Assembly (NCBI RefSeq): GCF_029193575.1
Contig: NZ_JARGCS010000056.1
Location: 62,001 to 126,000 of the forward strand
Reading direction: 5' to 3'
From: Pseudomonas entomophila
Lineage (GTDB): Bacteria > Pseudomonadota > Gammaproteobacteria > Pseudomonadales > Pseudomonadaceae
DNA: 64,000 bases
The translations under genes were made by a program, and so were the position numbers. Below are positions 33,897 through 43,064 of this stretch, one piece after another; positions within the stretch are counted from its first letter, which is position 1; each line of letters opens with the position of its first letter. The notes beneath the pieces were generated by a model that saw only the letters and a program-made list of their open reading frames with translations, made no database searches and was not told the origin of the DNA.

Positions 33897-35384
33897 ATGC
33901 TCAGACTCCTGCTCACCCTCCTCCTGCTGCTCCCCCTGGCAACCCAGGCCAGCGAGGGTGAATTCTTCCTCACCGCCAAGCCCAACGAGCAGGCCAGCCT
34001 GCTCGAAGGCTGGGCGGCGCAACCCGACCCGGCGCGCCTGGCGCTGCTGGAGAACCTGCGTGAGGGCCGCGTCGCCACCGACGACTCGCGCAAGGTGCGC
34101 CTGAACAACCGCCTGCGCGGGCTGATCGACAACGCCCTGGCCAGCCACCAGTTGCTCAGCGAGCAGACCGACACCCGCCTGGCCGCCGCCCGCCAATTGC
34201 AGAAAACCGCGCAGCCGGCGCAAATGGCCTTCCTCGACCGGCGCTTCGCCAGCGAGCCCGATGCCGCCGTGCACGCCGCCCTGGGCCTGGCCCTGGCCAA
34301 CCTGCAACTGGGCGCCGAAGACCCCGCCGTGCGCCTGGCGGCGGTGCGTCTGCTCGGTGAAACCGGCGACCCGCTGGCCCGCACGCGCCTCGAAGCGCTG
34401 CTGCAGCCAGGAGCCGAAAGCAATGCCGGCGTGCGCACCGCCGCCGAAACCAGCCTCGCCCAAGTGCAACGCAAGCTGCTGCTGGGCGAGGTGCTCGGCC
34501 AGGCCTTCAGCGGCCTGTCGCTGGGTTCGATCCTGCTGCTGGCGGCCCTGGGCCTGGCGATCACGTTCGGCCTGCTCGGGGTGATCAACATGGCCCACGG
34601 CGAGATGCTGATGCTCGGCGCCTACAGCACCTACATGGTCCAGGTGCTGCTGCAACGCTATGCCCCCGGGGCGATCGAGTTCTACCCGTTGATCGCCCTG
34701 CCGGTGGCCTTCGCGGTCAGCGCCGGGGTCGGCATGGCCCTGGAACGCACGGTGATCCGCCACCTGTACGGCCGCCCACTGGAAACCCTGCTGGCGACCT
34801 GGGGCATCAGCCTGATCCTGATCCAGGCCATCCGCCTGCTGTTCGGCGCGCAGAACGTCGAGGTCAGCAACCCGGCGTGGCTGTCCGGTGGCATCCAGGT
34901 GCTGCCCAACCTGGTGCTGCCGTACAACCGCCTGGTGATCATCGGCTTCGCCCTGGCCGTGGTGCTGCTCACCTGGCTGCTGCTCAACCGCACGCGGCTG
35001 GGCCTGAACGTGCGCGCGGTGACGCAGAACCGCAACATGGCGGCCTGCTGCGGGGTGTCCACCGGGCGCGTCGACATGCTCGCCTTCGGCCTCGGCTCGG
35101 GCATCGCCGGCCTCGGCGGCGTGGCCCTGAGCCAGGTCGGCAACGTCGGCCCGGACCTGGGCCAGAGCTACATCATCGATTCGTTCCTGGTGGTGGTGCT
35201 CGGCGGCGTCGGGCAACTGGCCGGCAGCCTCTGGGCGGCCTTTGGCTTAGGGATAGCCAACAAGCTGCTGGAGCCGCAGATCGGTGCGGTGCTCGGCAAG
35301 ATCCTCATCCTTGCGCTGATCATTCTGTTCATCCAGAAACGCCCGCAAGGCCTGTTCGCCCTCAAGGGACGGGTAATCGACTGA
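33897..35384 (+). CDS. urtB: Urea ABC transporter permease UrtB
   Basis: A 495-residue LivH-type permease with a long N-terminal part: signal-like helix (LLLTLLLLLPLATQA), then about 190 residues of soluble helical sequence, then the membrane domain from GLSLGSILLLAALGLAITFGLLGVINMAHGEMLML. This layout is normal for proteobacterial UrtB. The ATG at 33897 is chosen (AGGA nearby); an in-frame ATG at 33864 lies inside a REP element and is unlikely. The stop overlaps the urtC start by one base. Confidence 0.92.
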   Translation: MLRLLLTLLLLLPLATQASEGEFFLTAKPNEQASLLEGWAAQPDPARLALLENLREGRVATDDSRKVRLNNRLRGLIDNALASHQLLSEQTDTRLAAARQLQKTAQPAQMAFLDRRFASEPDAAVHAALGLALANLQLGAEDPAVRLAAVRLLGETGDPLARTRLEALLQPGAESNAGVRTAAETSLAQVQRKLLLGEVLGQAFSGLSLGSILLLAALGLAITFGLLGVINMAHGEMLMLGAYSTYMVQVLLQRYAPGAIEFYPLIALPVAFAVSAGVGMALERTVIRHLYGRPLETLLATWGISLILIQAIRLLFGAQNVEVSNPAWLSGGIQVLPNLVLPYNRLVIIGFALAVVLLTWLLLNRTRLGLNVRAVTQNRNMAACCGVSTGRVDMLAFGLGSGIAGLGGVALSQVGNVGPDLGQSYIIDSFLVVVLGGVGQLAGSLWAAFGLGIANKLLEPQIGAVLGKILILALIILFIQKRPQGLFALKGRVID

Positions 35385-36463
35385 TGAACCAGCCACTGCT
35401 TGTCACCGCCACGCAAAAGGCCGGGCCGCGCGCCACCCTGGCCATCGGCGCCGCCGTCGTCCTGCTGCTGCTGGCCCTGCCGCTGTTGTCGCTGCTGCCC
35501 GAGGGCCACGCGCTGCAGGTCTCGGCCTATACCCTGACGCTGGTGGGCAAGATCCTCTGCTACGCCATCGTCGCCCTGGCCCTGGACCTGGTCTGGGGCT
35601 ACGCCGGGCTGCTGTCGCTCGGCCACGGCCTGTTCTTCGCCCTCGGCGGCTACGCCATGGGCATGTACCTGATGCGCCAGGCCGCTGGCGACGGCCTGCC
35701 GGGGTTCATGACCTTCCTGTCGTGGAGCGAGCTGCCCTGGTACTGGGCCGGCACCCAGCACTTCGCCTGGGCGCTGTGCCTGGTGGTGCTGGCGCCGGGG
35801 TTGCTGGCGCTGGTGTTCGGCTTCTTCGCCTTCCGCTCGCGGATCAAGGGCGTGTATTTCTCGATCATGACCCAGGCCCTGACCTTCGCCGGCATGTTGC
35901 TGTTCTTCCGCAACGAGACCGGCTTTGGCGGCAACAATGGCTTCACCAGCTTCCGCACGATCCTGGGCTTCGACATCGCCTCCCAAGGCACCCGCGCGGT
36001 GCTGTTCCTGCTCACCGTGGCGCTGCTGCTGGGCAGCCTGTACCTGTGCTGGCGCCTGACCCGCAGCAAGTTCGGGCGCTTGCTCACCGCCGTGCGCGAC
36101 GCCGAGAACCGCCTGATGTTCTGCGGCTACGACCCACGTGGCTTCAAGCTCACCGTCTGGGTGCTGAGCGCGGTGCTGTGCGGCCTGGCCGGCGCGCTGT
36201 ACGTGCCGCAGGTGGGCATCATCAACCCCAGCGAGATGTCGCCGACCAACTCCATCGAGGCCGCCGTGTGGGTGGCCCTGGGCGGGCGCGGCACGCTGGT
36301 CGGCCCGCTGCTCGGCGCCGGGCTGGTCAATGGCATGAAGAGCTGGTTCACCGTGGCGTTCCCGGAGTTCTGGCTGTTCTTCCTCGGTGCGCTGTTCATC
36401 CTTGTCACCCTGTACCTGCCCAAGGGCGTGGTGGGCCTGTTGAAGAAAAGGAGCCAGCCATGA
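35384..36463 (+). CDS. urtC: Urea ABC transporter permease UrtC
   Basis: A 359-residue LivM-type permease with about ten helices. LDLVWGYAGLLSLGHGLFFALGGYAMGMYLMR and ALGGRGTLVGPLLGAGLVNGMKSWF are family segments. It forms the channel with UrtB. TGATG coupling links it to urtB, and an ATGA overlap links it to urtD. Confidence 0.94.
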   Translation: MNQPLLVTATQKAGPRATLAIGAAVVLLLLALPLLSLLPEGHALQVSAYTLTLVGKILCYAIVALALDLVWGYAGLLSLGHGLFFALGGYAMGMYLMRQAAGDGLPGFMTFLSWSELPWYWAGTQHFAWALCLVVLAPGLLALVFGFFAFRSRIKGVYFSIMTQALTFAGMLLFFRNETGFGGNNGFTSFRTILGFDIASQGTRAVLFLLTVALLLGSLYLCWRLTRSKFGRLLTAVRDAENRLMFCGYDPRGFKLTVWVLSAVLCGLAGALYVPQVGIINPSEMSPTNSIEAAVWVALGGRGTLVGPLLGAGLVNGMKSWFTVAFPEFWLFFLGALFILVTLYLPKGVVGLLKKRSQP

Positions 36464-37317
36464 AAGGCGTCCCCCCCGCTCACCCGGAATTCATGCTCGA
36501 GCCGGTGTTCGACACCCTCGGCGCCGGCCGCGACGCCATCGGCCTCGGCCAGCCGCGCAAGGCCGGGCTCGACACCCGCCACGGCACGGTGCTGAGCCTG
36601 GAAGACATCAGCGTCAGCTTCGACGGCTTCAAGGCGCTCAACGCCCTGAACCTGTACATCGGCGTCGGCGAGCTGCGCTGCATCATCGGCCCCAATGGCG
36701 CGGGCAAGACCACGATGATGGACGTGATCACCGGCAAGACCCGGCCCGACACCGGCACCGCGTTCTTCGGCGACACCCTGGACCTCACCCGCATGAGCGA
36801 GCACCAGATCGCCCAGGCCGGCATCGGTCGCAAGTTCCAGAAGCCCACGGTGTTCGAGGCGCTGAGCGTGTACGAGAACCTGGAGCTGGCGCTGAAGACC
36901 GACAAGTCGGTGTGGGCGAGCATCGCCGCGCGCCTGAGCGGCGAGCAGCGCCAGCGCATCGAGGAGGTGCTGAACACCCTGCGCCTGCTGCCGCTGGCCG
37001 GGCGCCAGGCGGGGTTGCTGTCGCACGGGCAGAAGCAGTTCCTGGAGATCGGCATGCTGCTGGTGCAGGAGCCACAGTTGCTGCTGCTCGACGAGCCGGT
37101 GGCAGGCATGACCGATGCCGAAACCGAGTTCACCGCCGAGCTGTTCAAGGGCCTGGCGGGCAAGCATTCGCTGATGGTGGTGGAGCACGACATGGGCTTC
37201 GTCGGCAGCATCGCCGACCACGTCACCGTGCTGCACCAAGGCAGTGTGCTGGCCGAAGGGTCGCTGGAGCAGGTGCAGGCCGATGAGCGGGTGATCGAGG
37301 TGTACCTCGGCCGCTGA
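36460..37317 (+). CDS. urtD: Urea ABC transporter ATP-binding protein UrtD
   Basis: A 285-residue ABC ATPase. Walker A is GPNGAGKTTMMDVI, the signature is LLSHGQKQFLEIGMLL and Walker B is LLLLDEPVAGM. An N-terminal extension of about 40 residues precedes the nucleotide-binding domain. AAAGGAG precedes the ATG, which overlaps the urtC stop. Confidence 0.95.
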   Translation: MKGVPPAHPEFMLEPVFDTLGAGRDAIGLGQPRKAGLDTRHGTVLSLEDISVSFDGFKALNALNLYIGVGELRCIIGPNGAGKTTMMDVITGKTRPDTGTAFFGDTLDLTRMSEHQIAQAGIGRKFQKPTVFEALSVYENLELALKTDKSVWASIAARLSGEQRQRIEEVLNTLRLLPLAGRQAGLLSHGQKQFLEIGMLLVQEPQLLLLDEPVAGMTDAETEFTAELFKGLAGKHSLMVVEHDMGFVGSIADHVTVLHQGSVLAEGSLEQVQADERVIEVYLGR

Positions 37318-37322
37318 TCTTT

Positions 37323-37353
37323 AGCGCCTGTGCCCCGTGATAGGGCCGGCACA
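37323..37353. repeat. Degenerate REP between urtD and urtE
   Basis: CCTGTGCCCCGTGATAGGGCCGGCAC, an altered REP core, in the 65-bp gap. Confidence 0.45.
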
Positions 37354-37382
37354 GACACAGCCACTTTTTCAGGAACACTGAC

Positions 37383-38081
37383 ATGCTCAAGATCGACACC
37401 CTGCACCAGTACTACGGCGGCAGCCACATCCTGCGCGGCCTGTCCTTCGAGGCCAAGGTCGGCGAGGTCACCTGCCTGCTCGGGCGCAACGGCGTGGGCA
37501 AGACCACCCTGCTGCGCTGCCTGATGGGCCTGGTGCCGGCGCGCGAAGGCAGCGTCGAGTGGGAGGGCAAGCCGATCACCGCGCTCAAGCCCCAGCAACG
37601 CGTGCACGCCGGTATCGCCTACGTGCCCCAGGGTCGCGAGATCTTCCCGCGCCTGAGCGTCGAGGAAAACCTGCTGATGGGCCTGTCGCGCTTCCCGGCC
37701 CGCGAGGCCCGCGAGGTGCCGGCGTTCATCTACGAGCTGTTCCCGGTGCTGGAGCAAATGAAGCAACGCCGCGGCGGCGACCTCTCCGGCGGCCAGCAGC
37801 AACAATTGGCCATCGGCCGGGCCCTGGCCAGCCGCCCGCGCCTGCTGATCCTCGACGAGCCCACCGAAGGCATCCAGCCCTCGGTGATCAAGGAGATCGG
37901 CGCGGTGATCCGCACGCTGGCCAAGCGTGGCGACATGGCCATCCTGCTGGTGGAGCAGTTCTACGACTTCGCCGAGGAATTGGCCGACCAGTACCTGGTG
38001 ATGGCCCGGGGCGAGATCATCCAGCGTGGCCGTGGCGAAAACATGCAGGCCGAGGGTGTGCGTGGCCTGGTTACCATTTAA
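37383..38081 (+). CDS. urtE: Urea ABC transporter ATP-binding protein UrtE
   Basis: A 232-residue LivF-type ATPase: Walker A GRNGVGKTTLLRCLMG, signature DLSGGQQQQLAIGRAL, Walker B LLILDEPTEGIQPSVI. It starts YYGGSHILRGLSFEAKVGEV. It completes the urea transporter. Urease genes, which follow in P. aeruginosa, are not in this window. Confidence 0.95.
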   Translation: MLKIDTLHQYYGGSHILRGLSFEAKVGEVTCLLGRNGVGKTTLLRCLMGLVPAREGSVEWEGKPITALKPQQRVHAGIAYVPQGREIFPRLSVEENLLMGLSRFPAREAREVPAFIYELFPVLEQMKQRRGGDLSGGQQQQLAIGRALASRPRLLILDEPTEGIQPSVIKEIGAVIRTLAKRGDMAILLVEQFYDFAEELADQYLVMARGEIIQRGRGENMQAEGVRGLVTI

Positions 38082-38111
38082 TCTGCGGCAAACCCCTTGC
38101 GAGACGCTGCG

Positions 38112-38636
38112 ATGAGCCACCTGATCCGCGATGCCCTGCCCGACGACGTGCCCGGCATCCTCGACATCTACAACGATGCCGTGCGCAACACCACGGCGAT
38201 CTGGAACGAAACCCCGGTGGACCTCGCCAACCGCCAGGCGTGGTTCGCCGCGCGCGCCGAGCAAGGTTACCCGATCCTGGTGGCGGCGGATGACACGGGC
38301 GTGCTGGGCTATGCCTCGTTCGGCGACTGGCGGCCGTTCGAGGGCTTCCGCCACACCGTGGAGCACTCGGTGTACATCCGTGGCGACCAGCGCGGCAAGG
38401 GCCTGGGGCCGCTGTTGATGCAAGCGCTGGTGGCCCGCGCGCGGGCCTGTGGCAAGCATGTGATGGTGGCGGCCATCGAGAGCGGCAACGCCGCGTCGAT
38501 CCGCCTGCACGAGCGCCTGGGCTTCGTCACCAGCGGGCAGATGCCGCAGGTGGGGGTGAAGTTCGGGCGCTGGCTGGATTTGACCTTCATGCAATTGATG
38601 CTGGATGACGACGCCCTTCCCCCTTCGAGGAGCTGA
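38112..38636 (+). CDS. mddA: GNAT N-acetyltransferase, methionine sulfoximine/phosphinothricin type
   Basis: A 174-residue GNAT enzyme. IYNDAVRNTTAIWNETPVDLANRQAWF, RPFEGFRHTVEHSVY and the acetyl-CoA loop DQRGKGLGPLLMQAL are as in P. aeruginosa MddA, which acetylates methionine sulfoximine and sulfone and so detoxifies these glutamine synthetase inhibitors. It follows urtE by 30 bp, so it may share the nitrogen-linked transcript. Confidence 0.88.
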   Translation: MSHLIRDALPDDVPGILDIYNDAVRNTTAIWNETPVDLANRQAWFAARAEQGYPILVAADDTGVLGYASFGDWRPFEGFRHTVEHSVYIRGDQRGKGLGPLLMQALVARARACGKHVMVAAIESGNAASIRLHERLGFVTSGQMPQVGVKFGRWLDLTFMQLMLDDDALPPSRS

Positions 38637-38642
38637 CCCCCG

Positions 38643-39176
38643 ATGAACGCCGCGCAACTGCAACGGGTGACCCACGAAAGCCTGGCCTACTACCGCGACG
38701 GCCTCGTCGCGCTGCTGTTGGATGCGGTGCGCCATGGCGCCTCGGTGGGGTTTCTCGACGACCTGGACGAGACGCAGGCGCTGCGTTATTTCGATGAGGT
38801 GAAGGTGCGGCTGGGCAATGGCGAGCAGTTGCTCTGGGTGGTGGCCCAGGGGCGGGAGGTGCTGGCCAGCGTGCAACTGGGGTTGTGCCTGAAGCCCAAC
38901 GGGCTGAACCGCGCCGAGGTGCAGAAGCTGTTGGTGCACAGCAGCGCGCGGCGGCGGGGGTTGGGGCAGCACCTGATGCAGGCGCTGGAGAGTGCCGCGC
39001 GCCAGTGCAAGCGCGGCATGCTGTACCTGGACACCGAAGCGGGGTCGGGGGCGGAGGGCTTCTACCGGGCACTGGGGTACGCCAAGGCGGGGGAGATTCC
39101 AGACTACGCCTGTGGGCCGGATGGGCTGTATCGGGCCACGGCGCTGTATTACAAGGTGCTGCGCGCCCCTGTGTAG
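38643..39176 (+). CDS. GNAT family N-acetyltransferase
   Basis: A 177-residue GNAT protein of unknown substrate. The acetyl-CoA-binding region is VQKLLVHSSARRRGLGQHLMQALE, and GFYRALGYAKAGEIPDYACGPDGLYRATALYYKVL forms the C-terminal strands. It starts 6 bp after the previous acetyltransferase gene and is probably co-transcribed with it. Confidence 0.85.
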   Translation: MNAAQLQRVTHESLAYYRDGLVALLLDAVRHGASVGFLDDLDETQALRYFDEVKVRLGNGEQLLWVVAQGREVLASVQLGLCLKPNGLNRAEVQKLLVHSSARRRGLGQHLMQALESAARQCKRGMLYLDTEAGSGAEGFYRALGYAKAGEIPDYACGPDGLYRATALYYKVLRAPV

Positions 39177-39193
39177 GCGATGTTGAGTTCACC

Positions 39194-39248
39194 GACGCCA
39201 TCGCGGGGCAAGCCCGCGCCTACAAAGAGCGGGCTTGCGCAGCGGCCC
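39194..39248. repeat. REP pair (BIME)
   Basis: GCCATCGCGGGGCAAGCCCGC and inverted GAGCGGGCTTGCGCAGCGG, between convergent genes (GNAT and cbpM). Confidence 0.75.
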
Positions 39249-39250
39249 CT

Positions 39251-39556
39251 TTACATCTGGGTGAACCTGCCCAACCGCTGGCGCAGCATGCTGTTCTCGC
39301 TGCGCAACTGCTGCAGTTCCTCCAGCAACTCCAGCGCCAGCGCCACGCCTTCCCACTCCAGCTCCAACTCCTGGTGCAGCTTGACCGCGCGCTTCACCGT
39401 CCCCGGCGCGCGGTCATCGAACAGCCAGTCGTCCGGCGTTCGCCCCGACGGTTCAACGATGCCGTGCTCGACGATCTCGATCACGCAGTCGGCCGTGAGG
39501 TCGGCTTCCTGGCAGAGGGTACGCATGTCCAGTTGAACGATCAGGGTGCTGCTCAT
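39251..39556 (-). CDS. cbpM: CbpA modulator CbpM
   Basis: A 101-residue MerR-like helical protein that binds the J domain of CbpA and restrains it. Its sequence has an N-terminal strand (STLIVQLDMRTLCQEADLT) and a C-terminal coiled helix (LELLEELQQLRSENSMLRQRL). The ATG at 39556 lies 2 bp after the cbpA stop, with GGAGT nine bases ahead. It is the second gene of cbpA-cbpM. Confidence 0.9.
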   Translation of the reverse strand: MSSTLIVQLDMRTLCQEADLTADCVIEIVEHGIVEPSGRTPDDWLFDDRAPGTVKRAVKLHQELELEWEGVALALELLEELQQLRSENSMLRQRLGRFTQM

Positions 39557-39558
39557 GA

Positions 39559-40509
39559 TCACTTACTCCAGTGTGTCCTCGGGTTGAACGCGGCCTTCTC
39601 GGACAGCTTGGTCCACAACTCACGGGCCGCCGCATCGGACTGCGCGGGCATCACCACCTTGAGCTGGGCGTAGAGGTCGCCACGCTCGCCCTGCTTGGTG
39701 GCCAGGCCCATGCCCTTCACGCGCAGGCGCTGGCCGCTCTGGCTGTCGGGGCGGATGGTCAGGTTGATCTTGCCGGTCAGCGTCGGCACCGCCACCTTGG
39801 TGCCCAGCGCCGCCTCCCAAGGGGCCAGCGGCACGGTGATGATCAGGTCATGACCTTCGACATCGAACAGCGGGTGCGGTGCCATACGCACGGTCAGGAA
39901 CAGGTCGCCATTCGCCCCGCCACCCGCGCCCGGCGCGCCCTGGCCCTTGAGGCGGATGCGCTCGCCGTCGGTCACCCCGGCGGGGATCTTGACGTTGAGG
40001 GTCTTGGTGGTGAACCCGGTGCGCTGGCCGGCGGCGTTGGTCTGCGGGACCTGGAAGCTGATCTGCTTGGACTCCTTGCTCAGGGTTTCCTCGAGGAAGA
40101 TCGCCAGTTCCAGTTCCACGTCCTGCCCTCGCCTGCCGGTGCTGCGCTGCTGGCCGCCACGGCCGAAGGGGTTGCCGCCACGGGCACCGAAGATAGAGCT
40201 GAAGAAATCCGAGAAGTCACCGCCTTCGAAACCGCCACCGCCGCCACGGCCTTCCCAGCCCGGCGGGGCCTGGAACGGCCGGCCGTGCTGGCCGCCATAC
40301 TTGCGGATCTCGTCGTATTCGGCGCGCTTCTGGGTGTCGCCCAGCACCTCGTAGGCCTCGTTGGCCTCTTTGAATTTGTCCTCGGCGTCACGCTCTTTGC
40401 TGACGTCGGGGTGATACTTGCGCGCGAGTTTGCGGTAGGCGGCCTTGATCGCCTTTTCGTCCGCGGTCGGCTCTACGCCAAGAATCTTGTAATAGTCTTT
40501 GAAGTCCAT
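39559..40509 (-). CDS. cbpA: Curved DNA-binding protein / DnaJ-type co-chaperone CbpA
   Basis: A 316-residue type B J-protein. The J domain (residues 5-70) has the HPD motif in RKLARKYHPDVSKERDAED. A Gly/Phe-rich linker (about 75-125) and two DnaJ C-terminal beta domains follow; no zinc-finger cysteines are present. It acts with DnaK and binds curved DNA. A sigma-32-like promoter lies upstream, and an Hsp70-like gene is divergent. Confidence 0.94.
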   Translation of the reverse strand: MDFKDYYKILGVEPTADEKAIKAAYRKLARKYHPDVSKERDAEDKFKEANEAYEVLGDTQKRAEYDEIRKYGGQHGRPFQAPPGWEGRGGGGGFEGGDFSDFFSSIFGARGGNPFGRGGQQRSTGRRGQDVELELAIFLEETLSKESKQISFQVPQTNAAGQRTGFTTKTLNVKIPAGVTDGERIRLKGQGAPGAGGGANGDLFLTVRMAPHPLFDVEGHDLIITVPLAPWEAALGTKVAVPTLTGKINLTIRPDSQSGQRLRVKGMGLATKQGERGDLYAQLKVVMPAQSDAAARELWTKLSEKAAFNPRTHWSK

Positions 40510-40547
40510 CTAAGGATCACCAATGGGAAATGACGCGTTGCTTCTGA

Positions 40548-40576
40548 AGATAGGGGGCAAGCATAGCCTTTCAAGG
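40548..40576 (-). promoter_or_regulatory. Heat-shock (sigma-32) type promoter of cbpA
   Basis: On the minus strand CTTGAA (40575-40570) is followed after 13 bp by CCCCTAT (40556-40550), close to the sigma-32 consensus CTTGAA-N13-CCCCATnT. It lies about 41 bp before the cbpA start. Confidence 0.65.
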
Positions 40577-40673
40577 TTCGCTTGGGGTTGTTCCACAGCA
40601 GACGACCGGTCTTGATTCTGTCGGCCAAAGGCATAAACTGCGCGGCCGTTTTGCCCTCGAGAAGCCTTCCACC

Positions 40674-41945
40674 ATGTCTGACGCATCCCCGGCCCGCGCC
40701 TGCGGCATCGACTTCGGCACCTCAAACTCCACGGTCGGCTGGCACCGCCCGGGCGTCGAATCGCTGATCGCCCTGGAGGACGGCAAGATCACCCTGCCGT
40801 CGGTGGTGTTCTTCAACCTCGAGGAGCGACGCCCGGTGTACGGCCGCCTGGCCCTGCACGAATACCTGGAAGGCTACGAAGGCCGCCTGATGCGCTCGCT
40901 CAAGAGCCTGCTGGGCTCCAAGCTGATCAAGCATGACACCAGCGTGCTGGGCACCGCCCTGCCGTTCAAGGACCTGCTGGGGATGTTCATCGGCGAGCTG
41001 AAGAAACGCGCCGAGGCCACCGCCGGGCGCGACTTCGAGCAGGTGGTGCTGGGCCGCCCGGTGTTCTTCGTCGACGAAGACCCGGCCGCCGACCAGGAGG
41101 CCGAGGACACCCTGGCCGAGGTGGCGCGCAAGCTTGGCTTCAAAGACGTGTCGTTCCAGTACGAGCCGATCGCCGCAGCGTTCGACTACGAGTCGCGCAT
41201 CACCCGCGAAGAGCTGGTGCTGATCGTCGACATCGGCGGCGGCACCTCGGACTTCACCCTGATCCGCCTGTCGCCGGAGCGCCACCTGATCGACGAGCGC
41301 CAGAGCGACATCCTCGCCACCGGGGGCGTGCACATCGGCGGCACCGACTTCGACAAGCAACTGAGCCTGCAAGGCGTGATGCCGCTGTTCGGCTACGGCA
41401 GCCGGATGAAGAGCGGTGCGCTGATGCCCACCAGCTACCACTTGAACCTGGCCACCTGGCACACCATCAACGCACTGTACTCGCAGAAATCCCAACTGGC
41501 CCTGGGCAGCATGCGCTACGACATCGAGGACACGCTGGGCATCGACCGCCTGTTCAACCTGATCGAGCAACGCGCCGGGCACTGGCTGGCGATGGAAGTG
41601 GAAGCCAGCAAGATCGAGCTGACCGAGCACGATAGCCGCCGCATCGACCTGGGGCGCGTGGAGCCTGAGTTAGTGGTCGACCTGACGCGCGCGGTGTTCG
41701 AAGAGGCCATCGGTGGCTTGCTGGAACGGGTGCGGGGCAGCGTCAGCGAGCTGCTGGCCAAGGCCGGGGTGAGCGAGGCGCAGGTGGACACGGTGTTCTT
41801 CACCGGCGGCTCCAGCGGCATCCCGGCGCTGCGCAACAGCGTGGCGGCGATGCTACCGAACGCGCAGCATGTGGAAGGGAACATCTTCGGCAGCATCGGC
41901 AGCGGGCTGGCGATCGAGGCGCGCAAGCGCTACGGCACCCTCTAA
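40674..41945 (+). CDS. yegD: Hsp70 family protein, YegD-like
   Basis: A 423-residue Hsp70-type ATPase without a normal substrate-binding domain. Phosphate-binding motifs are GIDFGTSNSTVGW (N-terminus) and VDIGGGTSDFTLIRL; the C-terminal adenosine motif is FFTGGSSGIPALR. These match the YegD subfamily of putative chaperones. It is divergent from the J-protein gene cbpA (164-bp gap); partnership is plausible but unproven. Confidence 0.88.
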   Translation: MSDASPARACGIDFGTSNSTVGWHRPGVESLIALEDGKITLPSVVFFNLEERRPVYGRLALHEYLEGYEGRLMRSLKSLLGSKLIKHDTSVLGTALPFKDLLGMFIGELKKRAEATAGRDFEQVVLGRPVFFVDEDPAADQEAEDTLAEVARKLGFKDVSFQYEPIAAAFDYESRITREELVLIVDIGGGTSDFTLIRLSPERHLIDERQSDILATGGVHIGGTDFDKQLSLQGVMPLFGYGSRMKSGALMPTSYHLNLATWHTINALYSQKSQLALGSMRYDIEDTLGIDRLFNLIEQRAGHWLAMEVEASKIELTEHDSRRIDLGRVEPELVVDLTRAVFEEAIGGLLERVRGSVSELLAKAGVSEAQVDTVFFTGGSSGIPALRNSVAAMLPNAQHVEGNIFGSIGSGLAIEARKRYGTL

Positions 41946-41955
41946 CGACGACGCC

Positions 41956-41977
41956 GCGCGCTCCTGCAGGAGCGCGC
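41956..41977. terminator. Palindromic hairpin between convergent genes
   Basis: A perfect 22-bp palindrome, arms GCGCGCTCCTG and CAGGAGCGCGC, in the 41-bp gap between yegD and the permease gene. It could act on both strands, though no T-run is present. Confidence 0.5.
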
Positions 41978-41986
41978 TGGCCTGCG

Positions 41987-42994
41987 TCAGACCAACTCGG
42001 CGCGCTTGAGCTCACTCTTCAGGTACGCGTAGTAGATCGGCCCCGCCACCACCCCCGGCAGCCCGAACGCGGCCTCGAACACCAGCATCGCCAGCAGCAG
42101 CTCCCACGACTTGGCACTGATCTGCCCGCCGACGATCCGCGCGTTGAGGAAATACTCGACCTTGTGGATCACGATCAAATACCCCAACGCCGCCATCGCC
42201 ACCCAGATCGACAACGACAGCCCGACGATGGTGATCAGCGTGTTGGACATCAGGTTGCCGATCACCGGCAGCAGCCCCAGCAGGAAGGTCAGCACGATCA
42301 GCGTCTTGGTCAGCGGCAGGTGCACGCCGAACAGCGGGAAGATCACCGCCAGGAAGATCCCGGTGAAGAAGGTGTTGAGCAGCGAGATCTTGATCTGCGC
42401 GAAAACGATGTTGCGAAACGCCTGCACCAGCAGGCTCAGGCGCTCGAACAGCGCCGCCGCCAGGGGCTTGCGCCGCGACAGGTCGGGCATGCGCTGCAAG
42501 GCGACGATGGCGCCGAGGATCATGCCGATCAGCAAGGTGACGAACATGTGCGCCATGCCCTTGCCCACCAGTTGCAACTCGCCCAGGTGGCTCTTCAGCC
42601 AGTCGCCGATGGCCACCTTGAACTCCGCGGCGCTGGCCGGCAGGTAGCCTTCGATGAACGGCGGCAGTTGCCCGCGGGCGCGCTCCACCAGGCCCATGAA
42701 CTTGTCCAGCGAGGCGCCGGGGTTCTCCGCCTCGTGCAGCAGGAAGCTGAAGGCGCCGGCGATCAACAGCGTCAGGGTACTGACCACCAGGGTGCCGAGC
42801 AACGCCACCGCCAGCCAACGCGCGCGTTGCCCGGCGATCAGCGGTTGCAGGCGCGGGGTGAGCATGTTCACCAACTCGTACACCAACAGGCCGGCCAGCA
42901 GGCTCGGCAGCAGCTTCAGGGGCAGGGCCAGGAGCAGGCCGGCAATGACGATGATCCAGCTGGCCAGGGTGATCTGGCGGGGGGTGAAGGTCAT
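41987..42994 (-). CDS. AI-2E family transporter-like membrane protein
   Basis: A 335-residue PerM/AI-2E family protein with about seven helices. The first two helices (SWIIVIAGLLLALPLKLLPSLLAGLLVYELV), a long periplasmic stretch (about 85-150), and conserved helices such as LIVLTFLLGLLPVIGNLMSNTLITIVGLS are typical. Members export or exchange small solutes; AI-2 export is shown for few. The substrate is unknown here. Confidence 0.85.
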   Translation of the reverse strand: MTFTPRQITLASWIIVIAGLLLALPLKLLPSLLAGLLVYELVNMLTPRLQPLIAGQRARWLAVALLGTLVVSTLTLLIAGAFSFLLHEAENPGASLDKFMGLVERARGQLPPFIEGYLPASAAEFKVAIGDWLKSHLGELQLVGKGMAHMFVTLLIGMILGAIVALQRMPDLSRRKPLAAALFERLSLLVQAFRNIVFAQIKISLLNTFFTGIFLAVIFPLFGVHLPLTKTLIVLTFLLGLLPVIGNLMSNTLITIVGLSLSIWVAMAALGYLIVIHKVEYFLNARIVGGQISAKSWELLLAMLVFEAAFGLPGVVAGPIYYAYLKSELKRAELV

Positions 42995-43064
42995 ACAGCC
43001 TCGGCGGCAGACAGCGGAAAGACCCGCAGTCTGCCAGCCTTCATGCGGCAGGCATAGGCGCAGG

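Noticed and set aside
39190..39250. Attachment site or mobile element border suggested by inverted repeats.
   Set aside because: The repeats are ordinary REP elements; no integrase, transposase or target duplication is present in the window.
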